This document shows, in pieces, positions 1-11,000 of a DNA stretch of 64,000 nucleotides (position 1 is its first letter; each line of letters opens with the position of its first letter). Below the pieces are notes generated by a model that saw only the letters and a program-made list of their open reading frames with translations, ran no database searches and was not told where the DNA came from. Both the position numbers and the translations under genes were made by a program. The stretch comes from Microbacterium lemovicicum (GTDB taxonomy: Bacteria; Actinomycetota; Actinomycetes; Actinomycetales; Microbacteriaceae): assembly GCF_003991875.1 (NCBI RefSeq), contig NZ_CP031423.1:2108001-2172000 (forward strand), written 5' to 3'.

Positions 1-95
1 CTACCCGAAGCCGAACCGGCGTCCGACGAATACGATCGCGAACCCGCGTCCCGCCGGCAGCAGGATCCGGCGTCACACCGACAGCCGGACCCGCG

Positions 96-974
96 TCAGT
101 CGTCGAACGCGCCGTAGACCTCGAGGGTGTTGGCGGCGAGCTGAGCGCACAGCTCGTCGAGCGGAAGGTCGAGCTCCGCGGCCAGGAACCGCACCGTCAC
201 CGGCACGAGGTAGGGCGCGTTGGGACGACCGCGATGGGGCACGGGGGTGAGGAACGGGGCATCCGTCTCCACCAGGATGCGCTCCCGCGGCGTGACGGCG
301 AGGGCGTCGCGGAGGTTCTGCGCGTTTTTGAACGTCACATTGCCCGCGAACGACAGGTAGTAGCCCGCCTCGGCCGCGACGCGCGCCATGGCGGCGTCGC
401 CGGAGAAGCAGTGGAACACCGTGCGCTCCGGAGCTCCGACGCGCACCAGCGTCTCGAGCACGGCGTCGTGGGCGTCGCGATCGTGGATCTGCATGGCGAT
501 GCCGTGCTTCTTCGCGAGGGCGATGTGCGCCTCGAAGCTCTCGAACTGGGCCGGCCGGCCGTCCTCGGCGGTGCGGAAGAAGTCCAGCCCCGTCTCACCG
601 ACGGCCCGCACGCGCGGCTGTGCGGCCAGCTCGTCGATCACGCGGATCGCCTCGTCGAGCCGACCGGCCGCCGCGTACTCCGGCGCCTCGTTCGGATGGA
701 TGGCGACCGCGGCGAGCACGCGCGGATGGGATGCCGCGGCCCACGCCGACCAGCGGCTGGAGTCGATGTCGCCGCCGGCCTGCACGACCCCGATGACGCC
801 GACCTCTGCGGCACGGTCGAGCTGCTCGTCGAGCGACAGTCCGACGCCGTCCTCGATCTCGAGGTGCGCGTGGTTGTCGTAGACCGGCACGCTGAGCGGC
901 GCGGGCGCGTCGGGGTAGGTCACGTCGCGCGAGCCCTTCTCGCGCGTGCGGACGTACTGCGACGGGTCGGTCAC
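96..974 (-). CDS. tatD: TatD family metal-dependent hydrolase (DNase)
   Basis: A 292-residue TatD-type amidohydrolase-superfamily protein, predicted to be a cytoplasmic metal-dependent 3'-5' exonuclease or phosphoesterase. Visible motifs in order are the metal-binding NHAH (H35, H37), GETGLDFF, QIHDRDAH, VFHCFSG and the late ETDAPFL, all hallmarks of the family. The GTG start at 974 overlaps the TGA of the upstream metG gene in a GTGA arrangement, so translation is probably coupled. The first 27 residues extend beyond the usual TatD start, so an internal start nearer the VPVYDNHAH segment is possible. The metG-tatD order is common in actinobacteria. The exact cellular substrate is not shown by the sequence. 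Confidence 0.93.
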   Translation of the reverse strand: MTDPSQYVRTREKGSRDVTYPDAPAPLSVPVYDNHAHLEIEDGVGLSLDEQLDRAAEVGVIGVVQAGGDIDSSRWSAWAAASHPRVLAAVAIHPNEAPEYAAAGRLDEAIRVIDELAAQPRVRAVGETGLDFFRTAEDGRPAQFESFEAHIALAKKHGIAMQIHDRDAHDAVLETLVRVGAPERTVFHCFSGDAAMARVAAEAGYYLSFAGNVTFKNAQNLRDALAVTPRERILVETDAPFLTPVPHRGRPNAPYLVPVTVRFLAAELDLPLDELCAQLAANTLEVYGAFDD

Positions 975-2548
975 CGCGCCTGCTCGACGCGGGGGAAGAG
1001 CGGGGCGAGGCCGTTGACCGACGTGCCCGGACGCAGAGCCCCCCACCGGCCCGCCTCGCGCAGCGGCTGCGCGTCGAGCGCGCCGAGCTCCGCACCGGCG
1101 CCGAGCGCCTCCCACAGCTTCTGCGTCGCGATCGGCGTCACCGGCGACAGCAGCACCGCGAGGGCGCGGAGTCCCTCGGCCGCCGTGTAGAGCACGGTGC
1201 CCAGGCGCGCGCGCTGCGCATCGTCCTTCGCCAGAGCCCACGGCTCGTTCTCGGTGATGTACAGGTTCAGCGCGTCGACGATCGTCCAGATCGCCGCGAT
1301 GGCCTCGTCGATGCGGAAACGCTCGATCGCGGCATCCGCGTCGTCGGCGGCCTTCGCGACGATCCGCTGGATCTCGATGTCCTTCTCCGTGTACTCCGCC
1401 GGCGGCGGCACGATGGCCTCGAAGTAGCGCTCGACCATCGCGACGGTGCGGGAGGCGAGGTTTCCGAAGCCGTTGGCGAGCTCGGCCTGGTAGCGGGCCG
1501 ACAGGTCCTCCCAGGAGAACGAGCCGTCCTGGCCGAAGGCGATCGCCGACAGGAAGTAGAACCGGTACGCGTCCGACCCGAAGACGTCGGTGATCTCGGT
1601 CGGGGCGATCCCCGTCAGCTTGGACTTCGACATCTTCTCGCCGCCGACCAGCAGCCAGCCGTGCGCGAAGACGCCGCGCGGCACCTCGACGCCGGCGGCC
1701 ATCAGCATCGCCGGCCAGATGACGGCGTGGAAGCGCAGGATGTCCTTGCCGACCACGTGGTACGCCGGCCACCGGCGGGCGAACTCCTCGGGGTCGCTGC
1801 CGTAGCCGACGGCGGTGGCGTAGTTCAGCAGCGCATCGACCCACACGTAGATGACGTGCGACTCGTCCCAGGGCACCTTGATGCCCCAGTCGAACGTCGA
1901 CCGCGAGATCGACAGGTCCTTCAGTCCGTTCTTCACGAACGAGACGACCTCGTTGCGGGCCGACTCGGGCCGCACGAAGTCGGGCACCGTGCGGTAGAGC
2001 TCGAGCAGCTGATCCTGGAACGCGCTGAGCGTGAAGAAGTAGTTCTTCTCCTGCAGCAGCTCGAGCGGCTTCGAGTGGATCGCGCAGACCTTCAGGCCCT
2101 CGAACGCACCGGTGCCGTCGACGATCTCGGATTCGGTCTTGAACTCCTCGCAGCCGACGCAGTAGAGCGCCTCGAACTCGCCCGCGTAGATGTGGCCGCG
2201 GTCGTAGATCGCCTGCACGAACTTCTGCACGCGCTCCTCGTGGCGCTCCTGCGTCGTGCGGATGAAGTCGTCGTTGGCGACGTCGAGCGTCTCCAGCAGC
2301 GGGAACCACGATTCGCTGACGAGCCGGTCGACCCACTCCTGCGGCGTCGCGCCGTTGGCGGCGGCGGCGCGGAGCATCTTCTGACCGTGCTCGTCGGTGC
2401 CCGTCAGCATCCAGGTGTCGTCACCGGCCTGGCGGTGCCAGCGCGCCAGCGCGTCCACGGCCACGGTCGTGTAGCCGTGGCCGATGTGCGGCACGTCGCT
2501 GGGGTAGTAGATCGGCGTCGTGATGTAGAAGGAGCCGTCGGAAGTCAC
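971..2548 (-). CDS. metG: Methionyl-tRNA synthetase
   Basis: Cytoplasmic class I aminoacyl-tRNA synthetase that charges tRNA-Met. The 525-residue protein has the HIGH signature at residues 21-24 and KMSKS at 305-309. It has a zinc-knuckle-like CVGC (C130, C133) with a second CAIH pair (C155, H158) in the connective peptide. The C-terminal helical anticodon-binding region follows. There is no C-terminal tRNA-binding (EMAP-like) extension, so this is the short form usual in actinobacteria. It ends inside the GTGA overlap with tatD. The start lies 64 bp downstream of the rsmI stop on the same strand, so rsmI-metG-tatD may be one transcript. Confidence 0.97.
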   Translation of the reverse strand: MTSDGSFYITTPIYYPSDVPHIGHGYTTVAVDALARWHRQAGDDTWMLTGTDEHGQKMLRAAAANGATPQEWVDRLVSESWFPLLETLDVANDDFIRTTQERHEERVQKFVQAIYDRGHIYAGEFEALYCVGCEEFKTESEIVDGTGAFEGLKVCAIHSKPLELLQEKNYFFTLSAFQDQLLELYRTVPDFVRPESARNEVVSFVKNGLKDLSISRSTFDWGIKVPWDESHVIYVWVDALLNYATAVGYGSDPEEFARRWPAYHVVGKDILRFHAVIWPAMLMAAGVEVPRGVFAHGWLLVGGEKMSKSKLTGIAPTEITDVFGSDAYRFYFLSAIAFGQDGSFSWEDLSARYQAELANGFGNLASRTVAMVERYFEAIVPPPAEYTEKDIEIQRIVAKAADDADAAIERFRIDEAIAAIWTIVDALNLYITENEPWALAKDDAQRARLGTVLYTAAEGLRALAVLLSPVTPIATQKLWEALGAGAELGALDAQPLREAGRWGALRPGTSVNGLAPLFPRVEQAR

Positions 2549-2612
2549 CAGCCGATTCTAGTTCGGCGGGATGCCGCGGCCCCGCGCTGTGACAGCGCCC
2601 CGCGTGCGCGGC

Positions 2613-3431
2613 TCAGCCCTGGACGGCGAGGGCCGCCTGGTACAGCTCCCGAGAGGAGTGCCCGGTGTGCGCGGACACCTCGGCTGCGGCATCCTTCAGA
2701 CGCAGGCCCGAGCGCTTCAGCTCGAGCACCTGCGTCACGGCATCGGGGAACGCGATGCTGCGCGGCGGCGCACCCTCGACGACGAGGACGACCTCGCCGC
2801 GCACGCCGCCCTCCGCCCACGCGGCCAGCTCCGACAGCGGGCCGCGCACGACCTCCTCGAAGAGCTTCGTCAGCTCGCGGCAGACGGCCGCCCGCCGGTC
2901 GGGCCCGAAGGCCGCGGCGAGATCGGTCAACGTCTGGCCGACCCGCGACGGCCCCTCGAAGAACACGAGGGTGCGCGGCTCGTTCGCCAGCGCGCGGAAG
3001 GCGGCGGCCCGCTCCCCCGGCTTGCGAGCCGGGAACCCCTCGAACGCGAAACGGTCGGTGGGCAGGCCGGACACGGCGAGCGCGGTGATGACGGCACTCG
3101 GTCCGGGGAGGGCGGTCACCCGAACCCCCGCGGCGACGGCGGCGCTCACGAGGGCGTATCCCGGATCGCTGACGGTGGGCATGCCCGCGTCGCTGACCAG
3201 GAGGAGGTCCTGTTCGGCGGCGAGCGCGGCCAGTTCGGCGGCCTTGTCCTTCTCGTTGTGGTCGTGGAGCGCGATGAGGCGCGGCCGGTTCTTCACACCG
3301 AGGCCCGCGAGCAGGCGCTGCGTCGTGCGCGTGTCTTCGGCGGCGACGACGGCCACCTGCTCGAGGGTCTCGACGAGCCGCGCGGTCGCATCGGACAGGT
3401 TGCCGATCGGGGTGGCGGCGAGGATCAGCAT
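2613..3431 (-). CDS. rsmI: 16S rRNA (cytidine-1402-2'-O)-methyltransferase
   Basis: A tetrapyrrole-methylase-fold SAM-dependent enzyme that 2'-O-methylates C1402 in the decoding centre of 16S rRNA. The 272-residue protein begins MLILAATPIGNLSD, the typical RsmI start. It also shows AAEDTRTTQRLL, LVSDAGMPTVSDPGY and TALPGPSAVITAL, the conserved SAM-binding and substrate segments. The ATG at 3431 is chosen because the family signature starts immediately there; upstream in-frame codons encode low-complexity Arg/Pro sequence. It is divergent from the mannosyltransferase gene, with 49 bp between them that must hold both promoters. It is followed on the same strand by metG and tatD. Confidence 0.95.
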   Translation of the reverse strand: MLILAATPIGNLSDATARLVETLEQVAVVAAEDTRTTQRLLAGLGVKNRPRLIALHDHNEKDKAAELAALAAEQDLLLVSDAGMPTVSDPGYALVSAAVAAGVRVTALPGPSAVITALAVSGLPTDRFAFEGFPARKPGERAAAFRALANEPRTLVFFEGPSRVGQTLTDLAAAFGPDRRAAVCRELTKLFEEVVRGPLSELAAWAEGGVRGEVVLVVEGAPPRSIAFPDAVTQVLELKRSGLRLKDAAAEVSAHTGHSSRELYQAALAVQG

Positions 3432-3480
3432 CGTCCCAGTCTGACAGCGGACGGCTCCCACCGGCCACGACCGTATCCTT

Positions 3481-5211
3481 GTGGTCGTGACGTCGACCGA
3501 GGAGCCGCTGCTCGGCGGGCCCCCGACCGAGGCCGCCCGCCCGCCGCTGTACGAGCGTCTCGTCGGCCGCCTGTACGCCGACGCGGGTCGCCGCCGCCTG
3601 GTCGATTGGCTCGCACCGGTGCTGATCACGCTGATCGCCGGCATCCTGCGCTTCGCGAACCTCGGCCAGCCGCACGCGCTCGTCTTCGACGAGACCTACT
3701 ACGTCAAGGACTCCTGGAGTCAGTGGAATCTCGGGTATCCCGCGACGTGGCCCGACGGCGCCGATGAGAGCTTCGTGGCCGGCGACACGAACGTCTTCAC
3801 CACGATGGGCAGCTTCGTCGTGCACCCGCCGCTGGGCCGCATGCTCATCGGGCTGGGGATGTTCCTCACCGGTGCCGACTCGTCGGCGGGCTGGCGACTC
3901 GCCACCGCGGTGTTCGGCACGGCTCTCGTGCTGCTGGTCTACCTGGTCGCCAAGACGCTGACCTCTTCGACGGTGTTCGCCTCGGTCGCGGGCGGTCTGA
4001 TGGCGATCGACGGCCTCGCGATCGTGATGAGCCGCGTGGCCCTGCTCGACGTGTTCCTCGCGTTCTTCGTGCTGCTGGGGATCTGGTTCGTGATCCTCGA
4101 CCGGAAGACGCACGCCGCGCGGTTCCGCACGCCGGCCGCGGGTGGAGCGCCCTGGGGACCGGTGCGCTGGAACCGGCCGTGGCTGCTGGCCGCCGGTGCC
4201 GCCTTGGGGGCCGCATCGGCCGTGAAGTGGTCGGGGCTCTACGTCATCGCCGCGGTCGGCCTCTACGTCGTCGTCTCCGATGCGCTCCTTCGTCGACGCG
4301 CCGGCGTCGCGATGTGGCCGACGGATGCCGCATTCCGCCAGGGTGCGGTGTCGTTCCTGCTGCTCGTCCCCGCCGCCGCCGTCGTCTACCTCGCGTCGTG
4401 GACGGGATGGCTGACCACGACGGGCGGCTGGGCCCGCGACGCCGCGGACGCGCACCCGGCGACCGGCTTCCTCGGCTGGGTGCCGCTCGCGCTGCAGAGC
4501 CTGTGGGACTACCACCGGCAGATCTACGACTTCCACGTCGGACTGACCTCACCGCACAGCTATGCCAGCCCCGCGTGGCAGTGGCCGCTGCTCGTGCGCC
4601 CGACCTCGATGTACTACCACCAGGACGCCTTCGGCGAAGCGGGCTGCGGCGCGGTGAACGGCTGCGTGCAGAACATCTACAGCATGCCGAATCCGCTGCT
4701 GTGGTGGGCCGGCGTCGCTGCGGTGCTGTGGATCGCGTACCGCTTCGTGCGCACGCGTGACGCGCGCCTGGCCGTCGTGCTCGTCGGGGCCGGCGCGACG
4801 TATCTGCCGTGGCTCCTCTACCCTGAGCGGACGATCTTCGAGTTCTACACGATCGCGATCCTGCCGTTCATGGTGCTGGCGGTGACGTTCGCGCTGCGCG
4901 ATGTCGCGGGGCTGGCGCGGGCTGCGACCGCTCCTGCTGCCACGGTCGGAGAGGACGTCCCTGGCGCCGCGGTGGCAACGGACGTTCCGGGCGCCTCGGT
5001 GGCCTCGGTGGCCTCGGTGGCCTCGGTGGCCTCGGTGGCCTCGGTGGCCTCGGTGGCCTCGGTCGAGCGTCGGCGCACCGGTCAGCGGATCGTGCTCGTC
5101 TTCCTCGCCCTCGTGCTCGCCACGGCGATCTTCTGGTACCCGGTGCTGACCGCGATGCCCGTGCCCTACGACTTCTGGCGGGCGCACAATTGGCTCCCGT
5201 CCTGGATCTAG
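3481..5211 (+). CDS. Dolichyl-phosphate-mannose--protein mannosyltransferase (GT39/PMT family)
   Basis: A multi-pass membrane glycosyltransferase of about 576 residues, predicted to transfer mannose from polyprenyl-phosphate-mannose to secreted proteins. After a cytoplasmic N-terminus comes the first membrane helix and then [12 protein letters not shown], the PMT loop with the catalytic acidic pair. Around ten further hydrophobic helices follow, with the conserved HPPLGR segment near residue 120. Just before the last helix an Ala/Val/Ser-rich linker contains eight ASV tripeptides encoded by a 9-bp tandem repeat. The GTG at 3481 is taken as the start; a second GTG at 3487 is equally plausible. 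Its stop codon shares the palindrome CTAG with the convergent neighbour. Confidence 0.9.
   Translation: MVVTSTEEPLLGGPPTEAARPPLYERLVGRLYADAGRRRLVDWLAPVLITLIAGILRFANLGQPHALVFDETYYVKDSWSQWNLGYPATWPDGADESFVAGDTNVFTTMGSFVVHPPLGRMLIGLGMFLTGADSSAGWRLATAVFGTALVLLVYLVAKTLTSSTVFASVAGGLMAIDGLAIVMSRVALLDVFLAFFVLLGIWFVILDRKTHAARFRTPAAGGAPWGPVRWNRPWLLAAGAALGAASAVKWSGLYVIAAVGLYVVVSDALLRRRAGVAMWPTDAAFRQGAVSFLLLVPAAAVVYLASWTGWLTTTGGWARDAADAHPATGFLGWVPLALQSLWDYHRQIYDFHVGLTSPHSYASPAWQWPLLVRPTSMYYHQDAFGEAGCGAVNGCVQNIYSMPNPLLWWAGVAAVLWIAYRFVRTRDARLAVVLVGAGATYLPWLLYPERTIFEFYTIAILPFMVLAVTFALRDVAGLARAATAPAATVGEDVPGAAVATDVPGASVASVASVASVASVASVASVASVERRRTGQRIVLVFLALVLATAIFWYPVLTAMPVPYDFWRAHNWLPSWI
4993..5064 (+). repeat. 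9-bp tandem repeat (GCCTCGGTG)x8 inside the mannosyltransferase gene
   Basis: Seven perfect copies of GCCTCGGTG are followed by one copy ending in GTC. They encode (Ala-Ser-Val)8 in the linker before the last membrane helix. The unit is a multiple of three, so copy-number change would alter linker length without a frameshift. Confidence 0.97.
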
Positions 5212-7064
5212 CGCTCGGCGCTGACCTGGTCCGGCTCGGTGACGGGCAGTCGGCACGCGAAGTCGCGGCAGTCGTAGAGGGTCGGGGCACCGCCCTGGGA
5301 GGTCTTCCCCTCGAACAGCGAGAAGCCCGCCGCGGCGAACGCCTCCGCCTGCGCGGGGGTGACGAAGGTGAGCACGTCGGCGCGGACGCGGCGCGCGGCA
5401 TCCACCAGCGCGCCGGTGGGCGGGGCCGCGATGACGACGACCTGGCGTGGACCCTCGGCGAGCTGCGCGGCGACGCGAAGCATCGCTCCGGCGCCGATCG
5501 GCTGCGCCAGCGCTGACGGAGCGGCGGTCGCCGTCATCGCCGCCGCGACGCGGCGGTAGCGGTCACCGGCGCCCAGCGCCCAGGCCGTGAACGCCGCAGC
5601 GGCGACCGCGGAGCGTCCGGACGGGTGATCGCCGTCGGACTCGTCGGCGGGGGCGGCGAGGCCCTGCGCCGCCAGCACCGGGTCGCCGCCGCCCGGGGCG
5701 CGGACGATCAGCGTGCCGGAACCGTCCGTGAGGCACGCGTCGAGGAGCTCCCGCGCCCTCACCGCGTAGGCGACCTCTCCGGTCGCCGCGGCCAGGTCGA
5801 ACAGCCCACCGGCCAGCAGGCCCCAGTCCTCCAGGGCGGCCGGTGCCCGGGAGGGGATCTCGTCGAGCGACGCGCGGCGCAGCATCCCGTCGTCGTCGAC
5901 GTTGACCTCGAGCACGGCGTCGGCCGCCCACCGGGCCGCTTCGAGGAGGTCCGGCTCGTCGAGGGCGAGGGCGGCGCGCGCCAGGGCGCCGATCGCCATG
6001 CCGTTCCACCCGGTGACCACCTTGCCGTCGACGGCGGGCGGAGCCAGGTCGCGGCGCCCCGCGGCATCGCGCAGGTAGTAGCCGCCCTCGGAGCGGGCGC
6101 CGTCGATCGTCGACTCGGAGTCCTGTGCGGCGGCGAAGCCGCCCGAGGGAAGCTGCAGCACCTCGCGGACGAAGGAGGCTATGCCGCGGGCGACACGGTC
6201 GTCGCCCGCGTCGAGGGCGACGTCGATGAGCCCGGCATTGTCGGTGAGCATGCGCTCGTAGTGCGGCACGGTCCAGTCGCGCCGGGTGGCGTACCGGAAG
6301 AAGCCGCCGTCGACAGCGTCGCGCAGCTCGGATGACGCCATCGCCGTCAGGGCGCGCGTGGCGACGTCTGCGGCGGTGCGGTCGAGCCGCGGCGCCTGGA
6401 GGAACCGCAGCGCGGGCACCGTCGGGAACTTCGGCGTCTGCATGCCGGCGCCGGCGGCCGCGAAACCGCCGTGCTCGCGGTCTTCGAGGGCGATGAGCCG
6501 CCCGGCGGCGTCCGAGAGCTGCTCACGCGTGGGCGTACGCGACTCGTCGGCCGCCTCGGCCTCCGCGAGGCGCGCGAGGGCGGCGGCGAGCTGCGTGCCG
6601 GTGTCGAGCACCTCGCTGCGGCGCTGCGTCCATGCCTCGCGCACGGCGCCCAGCACCTGCGGGAAGCCCGCCATCGGCGGACGCGCCTCCGGAGGCCAGT
6701 ACGTGCCCGCGAAGAACGGCTGCCCGTCGGGGGTCGCGAAGACGGTCAGCGGCCAGCCGAGGTTCCGCGTGAACGCACCGGCGGCGGCCATGTACGCCGC
6801 GTCGACCTCCGGGTGCTCCTCGCGGTCGACCTTGACCGACACGAATCCGTCGTTGAGGACGGCTGCGACGGCGGCGTCCGAGAAGGACTCCCGCGCCATC
6901 ACGTGACACCAGTGACAGGTCGAGTAGCCGATCGACACCATCACCGGGACGTCGCGCCGCCTCGCCTCGGCGAAGGCCTCCTCGCCCCACGGGAACCAGG
7001 CGACAGGGTTGTCGGCGTGGGCCCGGAGGTAGGGGCTCGTCGCGTCGGCGAGGCGGGAAGCCAC
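5208..7064 (-). CDS. DUF255 thioredoxin-domain protein (YyaL/SPATA20-like)
   Basis: A 618-residue protein with an N-terminal thioredoxin-like domain and a long (alpha/alpha)6-barrel-like C-terminal part. The N-terminus reads [19 protein letters not shown], the family hallmark, followed by a redox CHWC at residues 50-53 and DREEHPEVD. The biochemical function of this family is not firmly established, although structural similarity to cellobiose 2-epimerase-like barrels is known. The GTG at 7064 places the family signature at residue 2 and lies 11 bp after the aldo/keto reductase stop, suggesting co-transcription. The stop overlaps the convergent mannosyltransferase stop by 4 bp. Confidence 0.88.
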   Translation of the reverse strand: MASRLADATSPYLRAHADNPVAWFPWGEEAFAEARRRDVPVMVSIGYSTCHWCHVMARESFSDAAVAAVLNDGFVSVKVDREEHPEVDAAYMAAAGAFTRNLGWPLTVFATPDGQPFFAGTYWPPEARPPMAGFPQVLGAVREAWTQRRSEVLDTGTQLAAALARLAEAEAADESRTPTREQLSDAAGRLIALEDREHGGFAAAGAGMQTPKFPTVPALRFLQAPRLDRTAADVATRALTAMASSELRDAVDGGFFRYATRRDWTVPHYERMLTDNAGLIDVALDAGDDRVARGIASFVREVLQLPSGGFAAAQDSESTIDGARSEGGYYLRDAAGRRDLAPPAVDGKVVTGWNGMAIGALARAALALDEPDLLEAARWAADAVLEVNVDDDGMLRRASLDEIPSRAPAALEDWGLLAGGLFDLAAATGEVAYAVRARELLDACLTDGSGTLIVRAPGGGDPVLAAQGLAAPADESDGDHPSGRSAVAAAAFTAWALGAGDRYRRVAAAMTATAAPSALAQPIGAGAMLRVAAQLAEGPRQVVVIAAPPTGALVDAARRVRADVLTFVTPAQAEAFAAAGFSLFEGKTSQGGAPTLYDCRDFACRLPVTEPDQVSAER

Positions 7065-7075
7065 GTCGCGTCCGA

Positions 7076-7921
<846 letters not shown>

Positions 7922-8081
7922 CTAGGTCGGCCTCACCTCGCGTCATCCGGATCGGTCGCAATCCGTGCCGCCGATTGCCGACCGCGGTGTCCTCGTGCTA
8001 GCGGGTGTCCCGATGCACGGCGAGGACGGGCGTCGAGGACCGCGCCGGAGGGCGCGGCCCGCGACTTTAGACTGGAGGGCT

Positions 8082-11000
8082 ATGTCCGTCCCGGAACCCG
8101 TCCTCTTCTTCCCGCCGGAGCTGCCCGTCAGCGGCGCGCGCGAGGAGATCGCGCGCGCCATCCGCGAGTCGCAGGTCGTGATCGTCGCGGGCGCCACGGG
8201 GTCGGGCAAGACGACGCAGCTGCCGAAGATCTGCCTCGAACTGGGCCGCACGCGCATCGCGCACACACAGCCGCGCCGCATCGCGGCCCGCACGATCGCC
8301 GAGCGCATCGCCGAGGAGATGCACGTGCCGCTCGGCACCACCGTCGGCTACAAGGTGCGCTTCACCGACAAGGTGCAGGACGACACCCGCGTCGCACTGA
8401 TGACCGACGGCATCCTGCTCAACGAGATCCACCGCGACCGCCTGCTGCGCAAGTACGACACGATCATCGTCGACGAGGCCCACGAGCGGTCGCTGAACGT
8501 CGACTTCCTGCTCGGGTACCTGCGCCGTATCCTCCCCCGGCGCCCCGATCTCAAGGTCATCGTCACGAGCGCGACCATCGACCCCGAGAGCTTCGCGAAG
8601 CATTTCGCGGATGCCGCGGGCACGCCCGCGCCGATCGTCGAGGTGTCGGGGCGCACGTACCCGGTGGAGATCCGCTACCGCGGACACGAGGACGCCGACG
8701 CCGAAGAGGACGACGACGAGACGGACGCGCCGGCGAAGGGCCGCGCGAAGCCGAGCCGGCGCCGGTCACCGTCCACGGCCCGCGACGACGACGAGGACGA
8801 CGTCGGAGCCATCGTCGCGGCGCTGCGCGAGCTGGATCGCGAAGCCCCGGGCGATGTGCTGGTCTTCCTCCCCGGCGAGGCCGAGATCCGCGACGCGGCG
8901 GAGGCCGTCCGCGGCGCCTACGCCGGAGACGCGGCGCCCACGGAGGTACTCCCGCTCTACGGTCGCCTGAGCTCGGCCGAGCAGCACCGGGTGTTCGAGC
9001 GCTCCACCGTGCCCGGCGTCCGACGCCGGGTCATCCTGGCCACGAACGTCGCCGAGACCAGCCTCACCGTCCCCGGCATCCGCTACGTCGTCGACACCGG
9101 CACGGCGCGCATCTCGCGCTACAGCAGCCGCACGAAGATCCAGCAGCTCCCCATCGAGGCCATCTCGCAGGCGTCGGCGCAGCAGCGCTCCGGACGCGCG
9201 GGCCGCACGGCCGACGGCATCGCGATCCGGCTCTACGCCGAGGACGACTTCGCCCGGCGCCCGGAGTACACCGAGCCCGAGATCCTCCGCACGAGCCTGG
9301 CGTCCGTCATCCTGCAGATGCTCTCGCTCGGCTTCGGCGACATCTCCGCGTTCCCGTTCCTGACGCCGCCCGACTCGCGCGGCGTCAAGGCGGCCCTCGA
9401 GCTGCTCGTCGAGCTGGGCGCCGTCGAGGCTGGCGGTCGGAGCGAGCGGAGCGCGACCCTGACCGAGCGCGGCCGCGAGATCTCCCGCCTGCCCATCGAC
9501 CCGCGCTTCGCGCGCATGCTGCTCGAGGCCCGCGCAACCGGCGTGCTGCCGACGGTCCTCGCGATCGTGGCGGGCATGTCGATCCAGGACGTCCGCGAGC
9601 GCCCTGAAGAGCGCCGAGAGGAAGCCGACCGCCTGCACGCGCGGTTCGTCGACCCGTCAAGCGACTTCCTCACGCTCCTGAATCTCTGGAACCACCTGCA
9701 GGAGCAGCAGTCCGCACTCGGGTCCAGCGCGTTCCGCCGGCTGTGCCGGTCGGAGCACCTGAACTACGTGCGGGTCCGCGAATGGGTGGACGTGCACCGC
9801 CAGCTGCGCTCTCTCATCGGCGCCGGTCGCGGATCAGATCGCGACGGCGTGACGGCGGGCGACCCCGACACCGTGCACCGCGCGATCCTGTCGGGACTGC
9901 TGTCTCAGATCGGCGTGCTCGACGAGCGCACGAAGGCGAAGGCTCCGGCCGGCGGACGCCCCGCTCCCGGGGAATACGTCGGCGCCCGCGGCGCACGCTT
10001 CGCGATCTTCCCGGGGTCGGGCCTGAAGAAGAAGCGGCCGTCCGCCGTGATGGCGGCGGAACTCGTCGAGACGTCCCGCCTCTTCGCCCGCACCGTCGCC
10101 GCGATCGATCCCGCGTGGGCGGAGCCGCTGGCCGGCGACCTCGTGAAGCGTCAGCTCAGCGACCCGCACTGGTCGAAGGACGCCGGCGCTGCGGTCGCCG
10201 CCGAGAAGGTCACGCTCTTCGGCGTCGAGATCGTGCCGCGACGCCGGGTGCAGCTCGCCCGCTTCGATCGGGCGCTCGCCCGCGAGCTCTTCGTCCGGCA
10301 CGCCCTCGTCGAGGAGGAGTGGGACGTCTCCGCACTCGACAAGCGCCTCACCGCCTTCCTCCGCCGCAACGTCGAGCAGCGCCGCCGCCTCGAGAAGATC
10401 GAGGAGCGCGAGCGTCGCCGCGACATCCTCGTCGGCGACGAGGCGGTCTTCGCGTTCTACGACGGGCGCGTGCCCCACGACGTCTTCGACGCCCGCTCGT
10501 TCGAGACGTGGTGGAAGGATGCCGCAGCCCGCACGCCACGGCTGCTCGACCTGACGGAGGCCGACCTGCTCGAGGGCGGTGCCCGCCGCGACGATCGCGA
10601 CTTCCCCGCTCGATGGACGCAGGGCGATCAGGTGCTCACCCTGGCCTACCGCTTCGAGCCCGGAGCGCCCGACGACGGCGTGACCGTCGTCGTGCCGCTG
10701 GCGCTGCTCGCGCAGCTCCGCCCGGACGGCTTCGACTGGCAGGTGCCCGGTCTCCGCGACGAGCTGGTGACCGCGCTGCTGCGCGCGCTGCCGAAGGTCA
10801 TCCGCCGCAACGTCGTCCCCGCCGCGGACTGGGCCGCCACCTTCGCCGACGAGCTCGCCGGGCAGGGCCCGGAATCCCACGACGGGATGCCGGAGCTCAC
10901 GCTCCGTCAGGCGCTCGCCCGACTCGTGCAGCGCGTCGCGAACCAGCGCGTGTCGGAGGACGACTTCGAGGTCGAGCGGGTGCCCGGGCACCTGCAGGTC

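Noticed and set aside
1..117. Partial reading frames at the left edge: a plus-strand frame ending at 117 and a possible minus-strand GTG at 76 continuing out of the window
   Set aside because: Both are too short to judge. The minus-strand start would fit a next gene after tatD, but no recognisable sequence is present.
4549..5256. Minus-strand frame with an HRG repeat over the 9-bp tract
   Set aside because: It is the antisense reading of the mannosyltransferase repeat; the plus-strand frame has clear membrane helices and PMT motifs.
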